DNA of 64,000 nucleotides from the NCBI RefSeq assembly GCF_025118155.1, contig NW_026251397.1, forward strand, positions 517,501 to 581,500. The letters are read 5' to 3'. The stretch is from Cokeromyces recurvatus. Taxonomy: Eukaryota > Mucoromycota > Mucoromycetes > Mucorales > Mucoraceae. This document shows positions 52,437 to 63,555 of this stretch, in pieces (position 1 is the first letter of the stretch; each line of letters starts with the position of its first letter). The position numbers and the translations under genes are program-made. Below the pieces are notes generated by a model. It saw only the letters and a list, made by a program, of their open reading frames with translations. It did no database searches and was not told the DNA's origin.

Positions 52437-53563
52437 ATACATATTAGATATACCAGCTGATAATCTATGTAAATGTCCACAAAAATAAATACTGAAACGA
52501 CTAGCTAGATCATTCAGAGTATAGCCTTCAGACGATACACCAGGTATCATAGTTGTTGTAGGATAATGCGCAAACTATATAACACATAAATATATATATT
52601 TGCATATATATTATTTATCATGCTTTTATTATCCTACTTACTATAAAAGTATGATTGTATGTTGTTGACATTATTTTGGACGCTAAGCGATTCATTGTAT
52701 TTGTAGTAAAATAACCAAAAAAGTTAAATGGGCGAGAAGGTCCCTTTTTAGGACTTGATTCAATATTAAAACAGATGTACAACAAATATTTATTTATATA
52801 TAATAAATATGATTGTAGATACTTACCAAGCATCAACAGCAATAAAATTATAGTCACCATAATCTTTAGATACCTTCCAGCTATAAATTCCTTTCCCCGC
52901 ATCCAAATCTTGAGCACTTTTACCGAATGTACGATAGAAATTATTTTCTGCTTGCCAGGACACCAAATCAAAGCAATCGTGGTTCCCTCTCATGTCATAC
53001 CATCGAGTATTATTAGCACCTTGTTCAACTGCTGATCGATATACTTGCCATTCTTCAACATATTGAGTTGAAGTAGTTCGAGTCTTATCTTTAGCATCAA
53101 TTAAATCACCTGTAACAACAACAAATTCTGGCCTGTAGATAAAAGAAAGCGGGATTTAATAATAATAATAATAATAAAAAATTAGTGTGTATTTCGTCTT
53201 GACATTTTGTATGCTTTTTATTATTATTTTTTACTACTTGATGACGGGTAAAGCAGATTGAAGAAAATGCAAAAAATGAATTGTATGGCCTTTTGGCTGA
53301 AATTTTGAAATGTGTAAATCAGACAACTGAATAAAATAAAATAATTTATTGGTTTCATTACTCATTCGAGTTGTTGAATGTTGAACATTCATAGTGGCGG
53401 TAGATAATTTCTGCTGCCTATGTTCTTTAAGGAACCAATGATCATTCTCATCAGCTATTCTTAAATCCTTTGTTGAAATAAAATAAAGATGAATAGCTCT
53501 GATAAAAGTAAGGATTAGTAAAACTATATAAAAATAAGAAGACAGCGAAAATATCTTTCTCAT
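50744..53563 (-). CDS. TMEM62-like membrane metallophosphoesterase
   Basis: About six exons, from ATG 53563 to the stop at 50744. An N-terminal hydrophobic segment (FYIVLLILTFIRAIHLYF) precedes a calcineurin-like phosphoesterase domain with its metal-binding motifs: YFIQLSDLHISKF, FVVVTGDLIDAKDKT, WYDMRGNHDCFD, FAHYPTTTMIPG and FCGHLHRL (D-H, G-D, GNHD, H, GHLH, all present). A beta-rich middle region follows, and the C-terminal exon has five or six hydrophobic segments (for example PYVWTLCFMFLTSLLILPWF) and an acidic tail. This architecture is that of animal TMEM62 (family knowledge); its substrate is unknown. The FNFFGYF motif after PSRP is a TMEM62 hallmark I recall. Exon edges are approximate except the ends. 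Confidence 0.8.
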
Positions 53564-53705
53564 TTTTAATGGGAGAAAAAAAAAAAAAAAAAGTTAAATA
53601 TCAATAATTAAATTTGTTATAGTCATAGTTTCATTTTATTATAATAATAGACCAAAGTCACATTAAGCGACCATTCTTTATAAATAATAATATATAATGG
53701 TGTAT

Positions 53706-53829
53706 TCACATTTTAGCACCCATAAAGGAGCCTATTTTCATAGATTGTCTTACACCCAAGTCAAGCATAATTTCTATATAAAAATAAATATATAAATATT
53801 TGTATAGATTTATCTTAGGTAGCACACGA

Positions 53830-53873
<44 letters not shown>

Positions 53874-55807
53874 TAAACAAACCTTCAGAACCACCAGGAA
53901 TAGCATATGCACGTACTTCACGATATAATCTTTCAATCTTTTCACCTTGTCCACCACGAGTATAAGCTAAACCACCAAAGATTTGTGAAGCTTCACGAGC
54001 ACAGTATTCAAATGTTTGTGTACTTTGAGCTTTACAAAGTGCAATAGGTCCACCTAATCTTAGGGGCAACAATTGAAAGGGCATTTTAGTGGCTTGATAT
54101 GTTAATATTTCCATCCATGCATGAGTTGCCTCTACTTGTCTAATCATGTGAGCAATTTTATTTCGAATCACTGGATGATCAATCAATTTCTTTCCAAACG
54201 TTTTTCTTTTATTTGCATACTACGAATAGAATGTATGTATTATTACTAGTTCTTTTTTTTTGTATTGATATAGAACTAGAAAATATGTACCTTGATTGAT
54301 TCCTCAATACAAACTCGAGCAAATCGATTTGCCTGAATAATAATTCCCATTCTCTCACTATTAAAATTCCACATGATATACTTGAACCCCTTATTTTCTT
54401 TGCCAATCAAATTTTGTTTAGGAACTTTGACATCTTCAAAGGTAACATAAGCCGTTCCTGATGGCCAAACACCTGTGCATTTCATGTGTCGTGTCAAAAG
54501 CCCCTTGCTATCACGTTCGACCAACAAAAAGGAGATACCACCATAACCTAGACCACCTGTACGGCATGCAACACAAAAGTAATCAGCAAAGACACCATTT
54601 GTAATCCATTTCTTTTCACCATTTAGGAGGTAGTAATCCCCCATATCTTTAGCCTCCGTTTGAAGACCAGCAACATCAGACCCCCCTACAGGTTCTGTAA
54701 TAGCTAAACAGATGAACTTTTTTCCCGATAAGCAATCATCTACTACCTTATCTTTGAGGTATTGAGAACCAAAGTGTAAAATAGGAGGAAGACCTATTCC
54801 TAAACCACCGCATAATGCCCAAAGAACCTATCAAGAAAAAGAAGAAGCAAAAATAAATAAATAAAGGAAGATGGATTAATCACTTTGTTTTTTTCATATA
54901 TATATATAAATGTAATCTACTTTACACCTCCAGAACCACAACGAGCAAGTTCATCAATAACAATAAGCGAATGAAAACTGTCCCATTGATTAGGTTCAAT
55001 ACCAGCAGGAAGACCAAAGGGGAGTTTTGTATGACCTACATCATGCGTTACAACAGCTGCTAATATACCCGCCTTTGCAGCTTTGATAAACATATCCTTT
55101 GGGATTTGTTTTGCTTCATCCCATTCATGACAGTTAGGCATAATCTCTATTTCAACAAAATCACGTACAAATTTACGAAGTTTTCTATGTGTATCATTAT
55201 AGAAAGGGCTAGAATATATATATAAATATTTTTATATATAGATGAGAGAGTTTAAACGTATATAAATATAAATATATATATAAATATTACCTGTACCAAT
55301 CCTGATACCACATAGGATCACCAAAGGGTACCATATCACCAAAAGTTTCATTCACAATTAAAGGGTTTGCATTAGGCTCTTCGTTTTCCTCTTGTTGTTG
55401 TTGTTCATTTAATTCATCGTTTAAAGTTTCTTCTTGAGTATCTGCAGTAACAAGTTGTCCAATTTCATATTTTACTGCAAGTCCTTTCAGAATATTTGGA
55501 TTATGGAATGCGTCAAATTGTTTAGAAGCATCCATTCCAGCTGCTTTTAATAAAACCTTTTTCCCTCCTATCATATTCCTAAGTTTAATCATTTATATAT
55601 ATATATGGATTCTATAGGAAACTTACCTGGATGGTCTTCTAAAAAGCTTGTTACATCATACACTTTATCGTGAATAACGATCCAACTATATACGCATAAA
55701 AATAAATCAAAAACTTTTAAGACAAGTAAACGCGTTCTATATAAACTTTACCAATCATCATCAACGACATGTTTAGCTACTTCTTCAATAGTATATTTAC
55801 TCTTCAT
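53706..55807 (-). CDS. Cytochrome b5-acyl-CoA dehydrogenase fusion
   Basis: About nine exons, from ATG 55807 to TGA at 53706-53708. The first ~80 residues form a cytochrome b5 domain: MKSKYTIEEVAKHVV, WIVIHDKVYDVTSFLEDHPG with GKKVLLKAAGMD (HPGG heme-ligand loop) and QFDAFHNP (second heme His). An acidic Gln-rich linker leads to the acyl-CoA dehydrogenase part: MPNCHEWDEAKQIPKDMFIK, ALCGGLGIGLPPILHFGSQ, FICLAITEPVGGSDVAGLQT (FAD-binding signature), GEKKWITNGVFADYFCVA, and IERLYREVRAYAIPGGSEEI at the end. The fold is FAD-dependent acyl-CoA oxidation; b5 fusions are known in fungi (family knowledge), probably passing electrons, but the substrate is unknown. The last intron contains a 41-nt A-run (T-run 53832-53872 on the plus strand). 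Confidence 0.88.
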
Positions 55808-55993
55808 TCTATATAAAGATATAAGAAGAAAAAGAAAAAAGACTTGATCAAATAGATGGTACTTTTATTAAATAACAAATAATAACAAGTCTCATGTGAT
55901 TTATATAAAAATATATATTTATATACATGTGTATATTTGTATATAAATTTTTATTTAGGGGTATTTACTGCTACACTAGACATATATTATCAT

Positions 55994-57207
55994 TTAAAAT
56001 GAAGAACATATACATGCTTGCTGTTGTAAAGGCTTTTCTTTAAATAGCATAGGACAATGAATTAAATGATGTCCTTTATTGTCACATAATGCACAAGGTG
56101 TCATATCTTCTTCTTCTTCTTCTTCTTCTTCAATGGGAGTATCTAGTAATCGAGTGTTGTACATAATGGGTTTAAAAGTAAAAGTAGTAAATTTCTTTTT
56201 CAATTCATGAATCAAACGACTACTATAGTGTCTTTCCCTCATCAATGATTCGGTTAAATCAATTTCTTTATTCAACTTGCTCTGTAATATGATCTCTAAA
56301 CAGTTTATATCCTTTAACAATACTTTGATATCCTTGTGGTGTTGTTTACTTGTTTTCTCTAAGGTTAACTCGTAGGATTCAATCGCCTCTAGTCCTGCTT
56401 TCCTTAAATCATTTTGCTCATTTATTAATGTTGTTATCTTTTGATTCGAGATGTGGAGGTTATTTGAAAGTTGCTGAACTTGTCTTTCGTATGATTGAAC
56501 TAGATCTTCCAACATATCTATACTCTCCATACTTGTATCTTGAAGTTCTTTTAAAGAGGATTCAAGTGATTGTATATGATTATCCTTTATTTTCTGGTTT
56601 TCTTCTAATTGTACTAAGGTGCTCTTTAATTGTCTATTCTCTGCTTCAAGTAGTTTCATTTTATCTTGCAATTCATGACTAGGTAAAGGTGGAATGATCG
56701 TGACCATGGATGGGCTTTTCTTTTGATAGGGTGTTGAGGGTCTATTCATTAAATTTAAATGTTGTTGAATTTTGATAAGCTTAATAGCCAATATAAATAA
56801 TCCCGTTTTAGGAGGACAGTGAAAGTAACGCTCACTATTACAACATATATACGAAAGAGGAACAAACAAAAGGAAACGAAACGAAACAAAACGAAACAAA
56901 ACGAAACAGAATAATAATAATAATAATAAAAAATAATATGCATACCAAATATATAAATTAACATTGTTACTGTATTTCATGTGTTATACATACACATTTA
57001 CCCATTGACAGATCCATCATTTTTCCCTGATCCAATTTTATCTAATTCTATACCAGCCCAGGTACCAGCCTTGAACTGAGTTGTGCCAATAAATCGTACA
57101 ATTCCATGTAAAGTAAAATTGATTTGTACTTTATCGCCTATGTGAAGTTGATTTGATATCATTTCTTGCTCACAAAAAATATTATCATTGCATTTCATTA
57201 ATGGCAT
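55994..57207 (-). CDS. CAP-Gly / coiled-coil / zinc-knuckle protein, CLIP-170 (Bik1/Tip1) type
   Basis: Two exons, 57207-57002 and 56834-55994, give 348 residues in frame. The N-terminal CAP-Gly domain reads IGDKVQINFTLHGIVRFIGT, FKAGTWAGIELDKIGSGKND and, across the splice, SVNGERYFHCPPKTGLFI. A coiled coil (about 100-290) follows, then an acidic run (EEEEEEEED) and a zinc knuckle CALCDNKGHHLIHC (CxxCxxxGHxxxxC), as in CLIP-170 and yeast Bik1. Such proteins track microtubule plus ends (family knowledge). CAP-Gly keeps most of the usual Gly residues, but the tubulin-binding GKNDG element appears as GKNDGSVNG, which matches. It ends CICSSF rather than the EEY/F of tubulin-like tails. The size is close to Bik1. 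Introns: one, 57001-56835. Confidence 0.85.
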
Positions 57208-58283
57208 ATCGTACAGTTAAAAAAAAAAAGAAAAAAAAAAAGACAAGAAGTGTATAGAAAAAAAAAAATAAAAAAGAAAAAGCAAAATAAAAAAAAAAGG
57301 AGCAAAGGCACTTCATAATAAAAATGAAATATATAAGGAGAGAGAATATATACATATTGATATTAAGAAAAAAAGGCTAATTCATCAAGTATAGCATGTG
57401 TAATGTTACTGCTTTTTGATTCTAGGTGTTGCAGTAATATTCTCATTTACACACTAAAGGAAAGCTTTCTAGCTTGATTGCAGTTTTCTACTAATGATAA
57501 TTTATGTGTTATTTAAAGAAAGGCTTTTTTTTTTTAGTGATAGGGACAAGAGTCAAGGTTTCTTATTTGAGACTAAATTAGTCGAAATATCACTTTTGTC
57601 TTGAAAACTTTATTATCGGAATAGAATTCATTGTGCTTTTAGTAAACTAGAATTGTTCAATCGATTTTTTAGCTCAGATGAAGTAAATCTCCTAGAATTC
57701 ATGAATATATTGGGTTTAATTTCATAAACGACTTTAAGAGTTTTCATCGTATTTTAAGCTAATGATGATGAAGCATTTCAAAGTAAAACTATCAAATTGA
57801 TTTGTGATTATAAATAAGCTTATTCCTTCCTTTATCATAGGAAACTATTTGACTGTTCCATGAGTATACATTTAAAGAGCTTATAATAACTATACTCTTT
57901 TTGAGTGTCATTCTATTTTCCTGCTTTTTATATTAAGAATAAAAGTAACCAGAACATATCATTCTTTCTTTTGTTTATCTTTTTTCAATAATAAAAGTGT
58001 ATACTACACCTTTGTAATATTATATATATTACGATGAAGACAAGTTTTATTTTTTATTTTTTATTTATTTATTTTTTTTATTTTATTTATTTATTTATTT
58101 TATTTTCATTTATTGTGAAAAAGCCATACCACACCAGAATCTACTATTATTACTGCCGCGGACGATAGCATTATTCAGTTAGATTAAGAATTAAATAAAT
58201 TGTACTACTTTTTATTTTTATTTTTTTCCTTCTTATTATTATTTTTATTTCTATTACTATAATTATTATTATAAACATATATT
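57208..58283. promoter_or_regulatory. Divergent intergenic region between CAP-Gly and PNRC genes
   Basis: About 1.1 kb between two divergently transcribed genes, so it must hold both promoters. A-rich runs near 57220-57300 lie on the CAP-Gly side, and TTTA/TTTTA runs at 58055-58110 on the PNRC side. No further gene recognised. Confidence 0.5.
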
Positions 58284-59097
58284 ATGGCAAGTGCTACTGT
58301 TAGTACAACTACTATTGTGAAGCCCATTAGAACTATAAATACGCCGTCTTCAGCATCAACATCATCTTTACCATTATTAATAATAACGGACAATAAAAAA
58401 TCTCAAAGAAAGCCGTTTATTAAAAGGGAACAACAACAATCTAAAAAGACGACTTCTTCTGCACCCAATACACCACAAAAAAGGAGAAAGAAGAAATCAG
58501 TAAAGGAAATAACCAATTCAGAGTCTTCATCTTGTACTGAATCAGATGAATCGAATGTGACATCTAAGAATACAAACAAGAAAACAAAGAAAAGAATTCA
58601 AAGCAATAGTAACCAAAAGTCAAAAAAGACAAGTGCATTGGATATTACCATTACTGCTACTACATCTGCTTTATTTACTAATAATAAGCATTTCCCAACA
58701 AATAATCTTATTAGAATGAAAAGGTATACCAAAAAAGGGGGGAAAGTATTACGTATTGTAAACTAACAACTCAGATAATCCGTACTATTTAAAAAATAAA
58801 AAAAAAAATAGACATGAGCATTTACTTTTACGAGAATCTACTACTATTCATCGACAAAGAAGTCGTCGCAAGTCAACAAGTATTATTGATATGAGAAAAA
58901 CAAGTGATATTTATGCTGGACCTACATTTACTAATAATGCGCCTGCTCCAAGTGCTTTACCAATACCTTTCAGTAACACAAATAAACAACAATCAAGAGA
59001 TTTATTGGACCTTTTAAAGCATAAAAAACGTCATTCTACACATGAATTTGATTTAACAGAAATACAAAAGGGTTTGAGATCCATGTTGAAGATTTAA
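58284..59097 (+). CDS. PNRC-motif protein, likely decapping activator (Edc1-like)
   Basis: Two exons (58284-58723 and 58812-59097) join in frame to 241 residues: GTATAC donor inside AAA AGG, acceptor AAATAG at 58811, with a CTAAC branch-like sequence between. The N-terminal half is Ser/Thr/Lys-rich and disordered with basic patches (KRRKKKSVKEI, KKTKKRIQ). The C-terminal half carries RSRRKSTSIIDMRKTSDIYA, GPTFTNNAPAPSALPIPF and a terminal EIQKGLRSMLKI helix. The YAGPTFTNNAPAPSALPIP block matches the proline-rich PNRC motif (YAGxxFxxxPxPSxLPxP) found in Dcp1/Dcp2-binding decapping cofactors (family knowledge). Assigning it to mRNA decapping is inference from one short motif. The alternative intron-free reading ends at 58766. 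Confidence 0.62.
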
Positions 59098-59516
59098 TTC
59101 TTTCTTTCTTTCTTTCTTTCTTTATACCCTTTTCGATTATTTTTTTTTTTTTTTTTTTATAAATGTAAATGTATGCATTTATTACTGGCATTTCATAATA
59201 AATTTGCATATCGCATTTTCATATCCTTATTGACACTTTCTTCTTTCAAGATACTTGACAGTAATGCATCGACAGAGTTTTTTTTTTATATTATAACAAA
59301 AAGTTCTACATATTTATACATATAAATATTCATATATACACATACACGCATACGCATATATAAAAAAGGTTCAACAAGATATTGTTCTACAGCTGTAGCC
59401 AGTTCAAGTCGATAGAAGAATTATCGGGAATAGATATAGTAGTAATTTCTTTGTATATCAATAATTAACTATGTTATCTACTTGTTTTCTTTTCCCAAGT
59501 ATATATGTATACAGTA

Positions 59517-59560
<44 letters not shown>

Positions 59561-60108
59561 CATTATGTTAAGGAATACAAATATTTGATATCCTTACATC
59601 ATGCGAATGAAGTCGATACATACATACAAACATTTAACAATCCAATGAGTGCAAGATATCATACTAATTGTCCAGATCAGATCAGCTAATAATGAAAAGG
59701 TGAAATTTAAGAAATGAAAACCACCTCCCCCTCCATTATTGAACGGGAAGGGGGAAAAAAAAAAGAAAGTAAATAACAGAAACAACTATTGAACTAAGCT
59801 ATAAGATCTTAACCCCCATGTATTTTTCAGTCGGTTTGTCCATATCTTTTTTTATTAACTCTTGTATAGTTCTAGAGCTTGTTTGATGAAATAATTAGGT
59901 ATTAGTTGTTGTTGAGGGAATCATCTATGAGATGTAATTTGTAGATAAGCTACTATTTTTTTTTTTTTTTTTTTTTTTTTTCGAAAATCAGAAAATTTAT
60001 GTATATATTAAATCAAATGCGTAAAATAGACATAGGTTGTTTCTCTCTCTCTCTCTCTCTTTTATACAGATATTTAGACAAAAACAAACAGTGACTTTAC
60101 ATATATCT
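59098..60108. other. Convergent intergenic region with poly(A/T) and CT microsatellites
   Basis: Between the 3' ends of the PNRC gene and MSH3. Holds (TTTC)n near 59099-59124, poly(T) at 59142-59159, a long poly(A) at about 59521-59557, poly(T) at about 59952-59981 and a CT run at 60042-60060. No coding segment seen. Confidence 0.6.
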
Positions 60109-63100
60109 TTATCCTTCCATTTGTCTTTTCTTTTTTTCTGCTATTTCTTTAGCTCGTTTGATAATAGGTAAAGGTATACCTGCTAATCTTGCTACATTCA
60201 TACTATATAAAAACTAGTTAAATACATAATCGTATCTTCCTTTTTCTTTTTCTTATTATATTTACCCATAACTACTCATAGCAATACCATTTGCTAGCTT
60301 ATACAAAAATACAATATTTGATATACCTTAACAAACATATATACATATATTAATACAACACATATATGAGCAGAAGAGGAATTATATATATGTATATATA
60401 TATATATCTTTCTTTTTTTTTTTTCTTACCTGCTTCCTGATTTTGTTCTTCAATATAATCCATATAACAGTTTCTTACTTGGTTAGGAAATTCATCACCA
60501 AAGAGTTTCCCCAGGGAGGGATAATGTGTCACAAATAACGTGACACATCTTATTTCTTTCACAAAATGATCGAGGACAGCATGAGCAATCGCTTGACCAT
60601 CATGTGTGCTTGTACCTCTTCCTAATTCATCCAAGATAACCAAGGATCGAGATGTCGCCAATTTCATAATTTCAGAAGTTTCTTGCATCTCAACCATAAA
60701 GGTACTTTGCCCTCGCATCATTTGGTCAGTTGCCCCCATACGCGTATAGATGGCATCAAAGAGACCCATCCTAGCCGATTGAGCAGGTACATACGACCCT
60801 AATTGTGCCATAAGCACGATCAAGGCAATTTGTCGAATATAAGAACTTTTACCTCCCATATTAGGACCTGTCAGAACCATAGTCGTTTGTGGTTCATTAA
60901 AATGAATATCATTCGCAATATAAGAACTTGTTTGATTTTGTTTCTCAGCCATCGGATGTCGTCCTTCTACTACATCTATTCTAACTCTTTCGTCAAAGAT
61001 AGGTTTTACATAGTTGGGCTGACTGGCTGTCACTGTTAAAGATAATAGACAATCGAGCTGAGCTAAACAAGAAACAATATCTCGAAGTTTTTCATATTTT
61101 TCTGAAATTTCCCTATATATAGGATAACAGTTTAATAACTATTCATATCGGATATACATATATATATATATATATGGACTGGTTTATAGATCACTTGCAT
61201 TAAAAATTCTTTATAAGCCTTTTCTGCATACATAATTAATAAATCTTCATGTCGTTCTTTTTCTCTCAACTGCTCAATAATATACTTGTCTTGAAATCGG
61301 CTTACAGCCTTTGTGCCACTTATCTTAATCCAATCTTGAGGAACGTATCGTAATTTTGTATTAGCTACTTCTAGTAAATAATCCTGTCCTGCTACTGTCA
61401 CATATTTTACTCCTAGATGTCCAAGTTGTGTTTCCTTTTGAACTTTTTCTAAATGCTCCTCTAAAAGACATTGAACATAGTTGATATTCTTTTTTTCTCG
61501 TTGAATTTCAGGCCATTTCTCATCAGATTTGAAAAATTCTGTCACTTTAGTCGTAGTAGTATAAATAGCTGATTTAAACGAAACGATATCGTCATGTATT
61601 ATAGGTAAGGTATCAAATAATGTGTTTAGCAAATCAGATTCAAACCTGGATTCATATAATGGAACAAAGGTAGATGATATCTTGTTGAAAGCCTCCAGTA
61701 TCTGTAGTAATTCCTTGGGGCTTGTCTATTTATATTAGGATGAGTCCTACATGAATCTTTCTTTCTTTTCTCTTTTCTCTTTTCTTTTCTTTTTTTTTAC
61801 CTTTCCGTAATGAATTCTACAGATACCTTTTTCAATATCTGGTATTTGCTTCAACAAAGATAATAAAAGTCCCTTTTTTGGGTTACTTGTTGTTTTCAGT
61901 TCTTCAATCGCATAAACTCGTTCATTGATTTTACTACCCACCAAAATAATAATAATAATAATAAATATTTATATTGCATATGTTATGTCCTTTCAATTTT
62001 ACTTGATATCAATCAATGGTTTACCAATCCATTTTCTTAATAATCGCTGACCAAATTTGGTTTTTGTATGGTCCAAGATTGAAAATAGAGATCCTTTGGT
62101 TGTGAAATCAGTATTGTTACGATAGATTTCAAGATTGACTAGTGTTGTGCCATTTAATAGCATATGATTCTTTGTTACGAAATGATGAAAGTACTTGATT
62201 TCCTTCAAGATATTGGTAAGTTTGAATTCATCTAAATATTGAATTAAACAAGCCAATGTTTGAACTATAATATCAGGTAATGACATCACCTTAGACATCT
62301 TTATTGACTGCTGCTGCTGCTGTTGTTGTTGTCGTTGCTCAACATAAAAATCAGTCACATAAGTGAGAGCTGCATTATAATCATTACAAAATGTGTTCTT
62401 CATACGCTCCATTCGGACATGGTATGAAGACCTAAGCATTAACATTTTCTCGGTAGCTTTACTCATAACTGGAGGACATATGATTTCACTGGGTTCGATA
62501 TGCAATAGACGTGTCTCTAGTTCAGTACGCATAAAGGTGTCTTCAAATGCATCATAAATAATATCACCTGTCGCTGGATGAATCGAAATAAGTCCAATAT
62601 AGACACGCTCATCTGATCCATGTCCTCCACGCTTCTGTTCAATTAAACATAAAAGATGGCCTGTTGTAGATGAATTAATTAAAATATCATCAATAATCGT
62701 TCCCTTTGTAATCATTTGTTGAAGTTCTCTTTGAAAGGGTTGATTACGATTAGATCCAATCGCTTTTAAAGAAGCTGTTTCTGTTTGTCGAACAATACCA
62801 ACTTTATAACCTGCATCCACAAGTCTTGTTTTAAATGGAAAAAAAAAAGAATGTGAGTGAGTGAGTAAGAGAGGAAAGAGGTTAATTTACTTTTTTTCAT
62901 TTATTTATTTATTTATTTTTTTCCCTTTACTTTTGGACATGGTAGTTTAATCGATGAACTGGTATACTTGCAACATAAAAGTTTCTATCGATAAAATTTG
63001 CAATGTGTAAAATACGAGAAGCAATCTATAATATTTTTTTAGATTGAATAATCATCTCTAACTATTGTAAATATTCTTATTACTTTTGCATCTTCACCAA

Positions 63101-63470
63101 AGAATCGAAATTTATAACCCACTTCAATCAGTAAGAGACAATCAGGGTATTTTGCTTTTAATTCTACAACTTGTTTCTCTAAAGGTGTCATCTTGACTTC
63201 ATTAGTCGGTTCAAAGCCTTCTACACGTTGACGTGCCTCTGTTCGCTTTTTATCTAGAAAACTTAATTTGGCTGCAAATCGTTCTTTCAATTGGTTTAAA
63301 TCTTCTTGGACAATGGGAGTTGATTTCTTTTCCTCATGTGTTATTAGATCAGTATTAAGACTATCAGCAGCAGCAGCAGCAGCAGATGATGTCTCCACTG
63401 TATTTGATTTGAATCGTTTATTATCATTTTTTTGTGTAAAAAACGAACTAATAGTTGTTTGTCGTTTCAT
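60109..63470 (-). CDS. MSH3: DNA mismatch repair protein MSH3 (MutS homologue)
   Basis: About eight exons on the minus strand. The start at 63470 begins [16 protein letters not shown]: the QTTISSFF is a PCNA-binding PIP box, as in MSH3 and MSH6 N-termini. Domain I ([19 protein letters not shown], then [53 protein letters not shown]) follows MSH3 rather than MSH6. Then the lever/clamp region, and an ABC-ATPase end with Walker [10 protein letters not shown], Walker [17 protein letters not shown] and [10 protein letters not shown]. The last exons read [18 protein letters not shown] and [20 protein letters not shown], closing at a stop at 60109. MutS-beta (MSH2-MSH3) repairs insertion-deletion loops (family knowledge). 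The coding sequence itself has a polyglutamine run (about 62305-62335) and an Ala run (about 63366-63386). The nearest gene, the multicopper oxidase, is 85 bp upstream. Confidence 0.92.
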
Positions 63471-63555
63471 AATAAAAACGATAAAAAAAAGAAAAAAAAA
63501 AATAGGAGGAAAAGGAAAAGGAAAAGAAAAAGAAAAAAAAAACATCTATTTATTA

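Noticed and set aside
63039..63545. N-terminal extension of MSH3 (phenylalanine-rich)
   Set aside because: The extension translates a T-rich upstream tract; the PIP-box Met at 63470 is the natural start.
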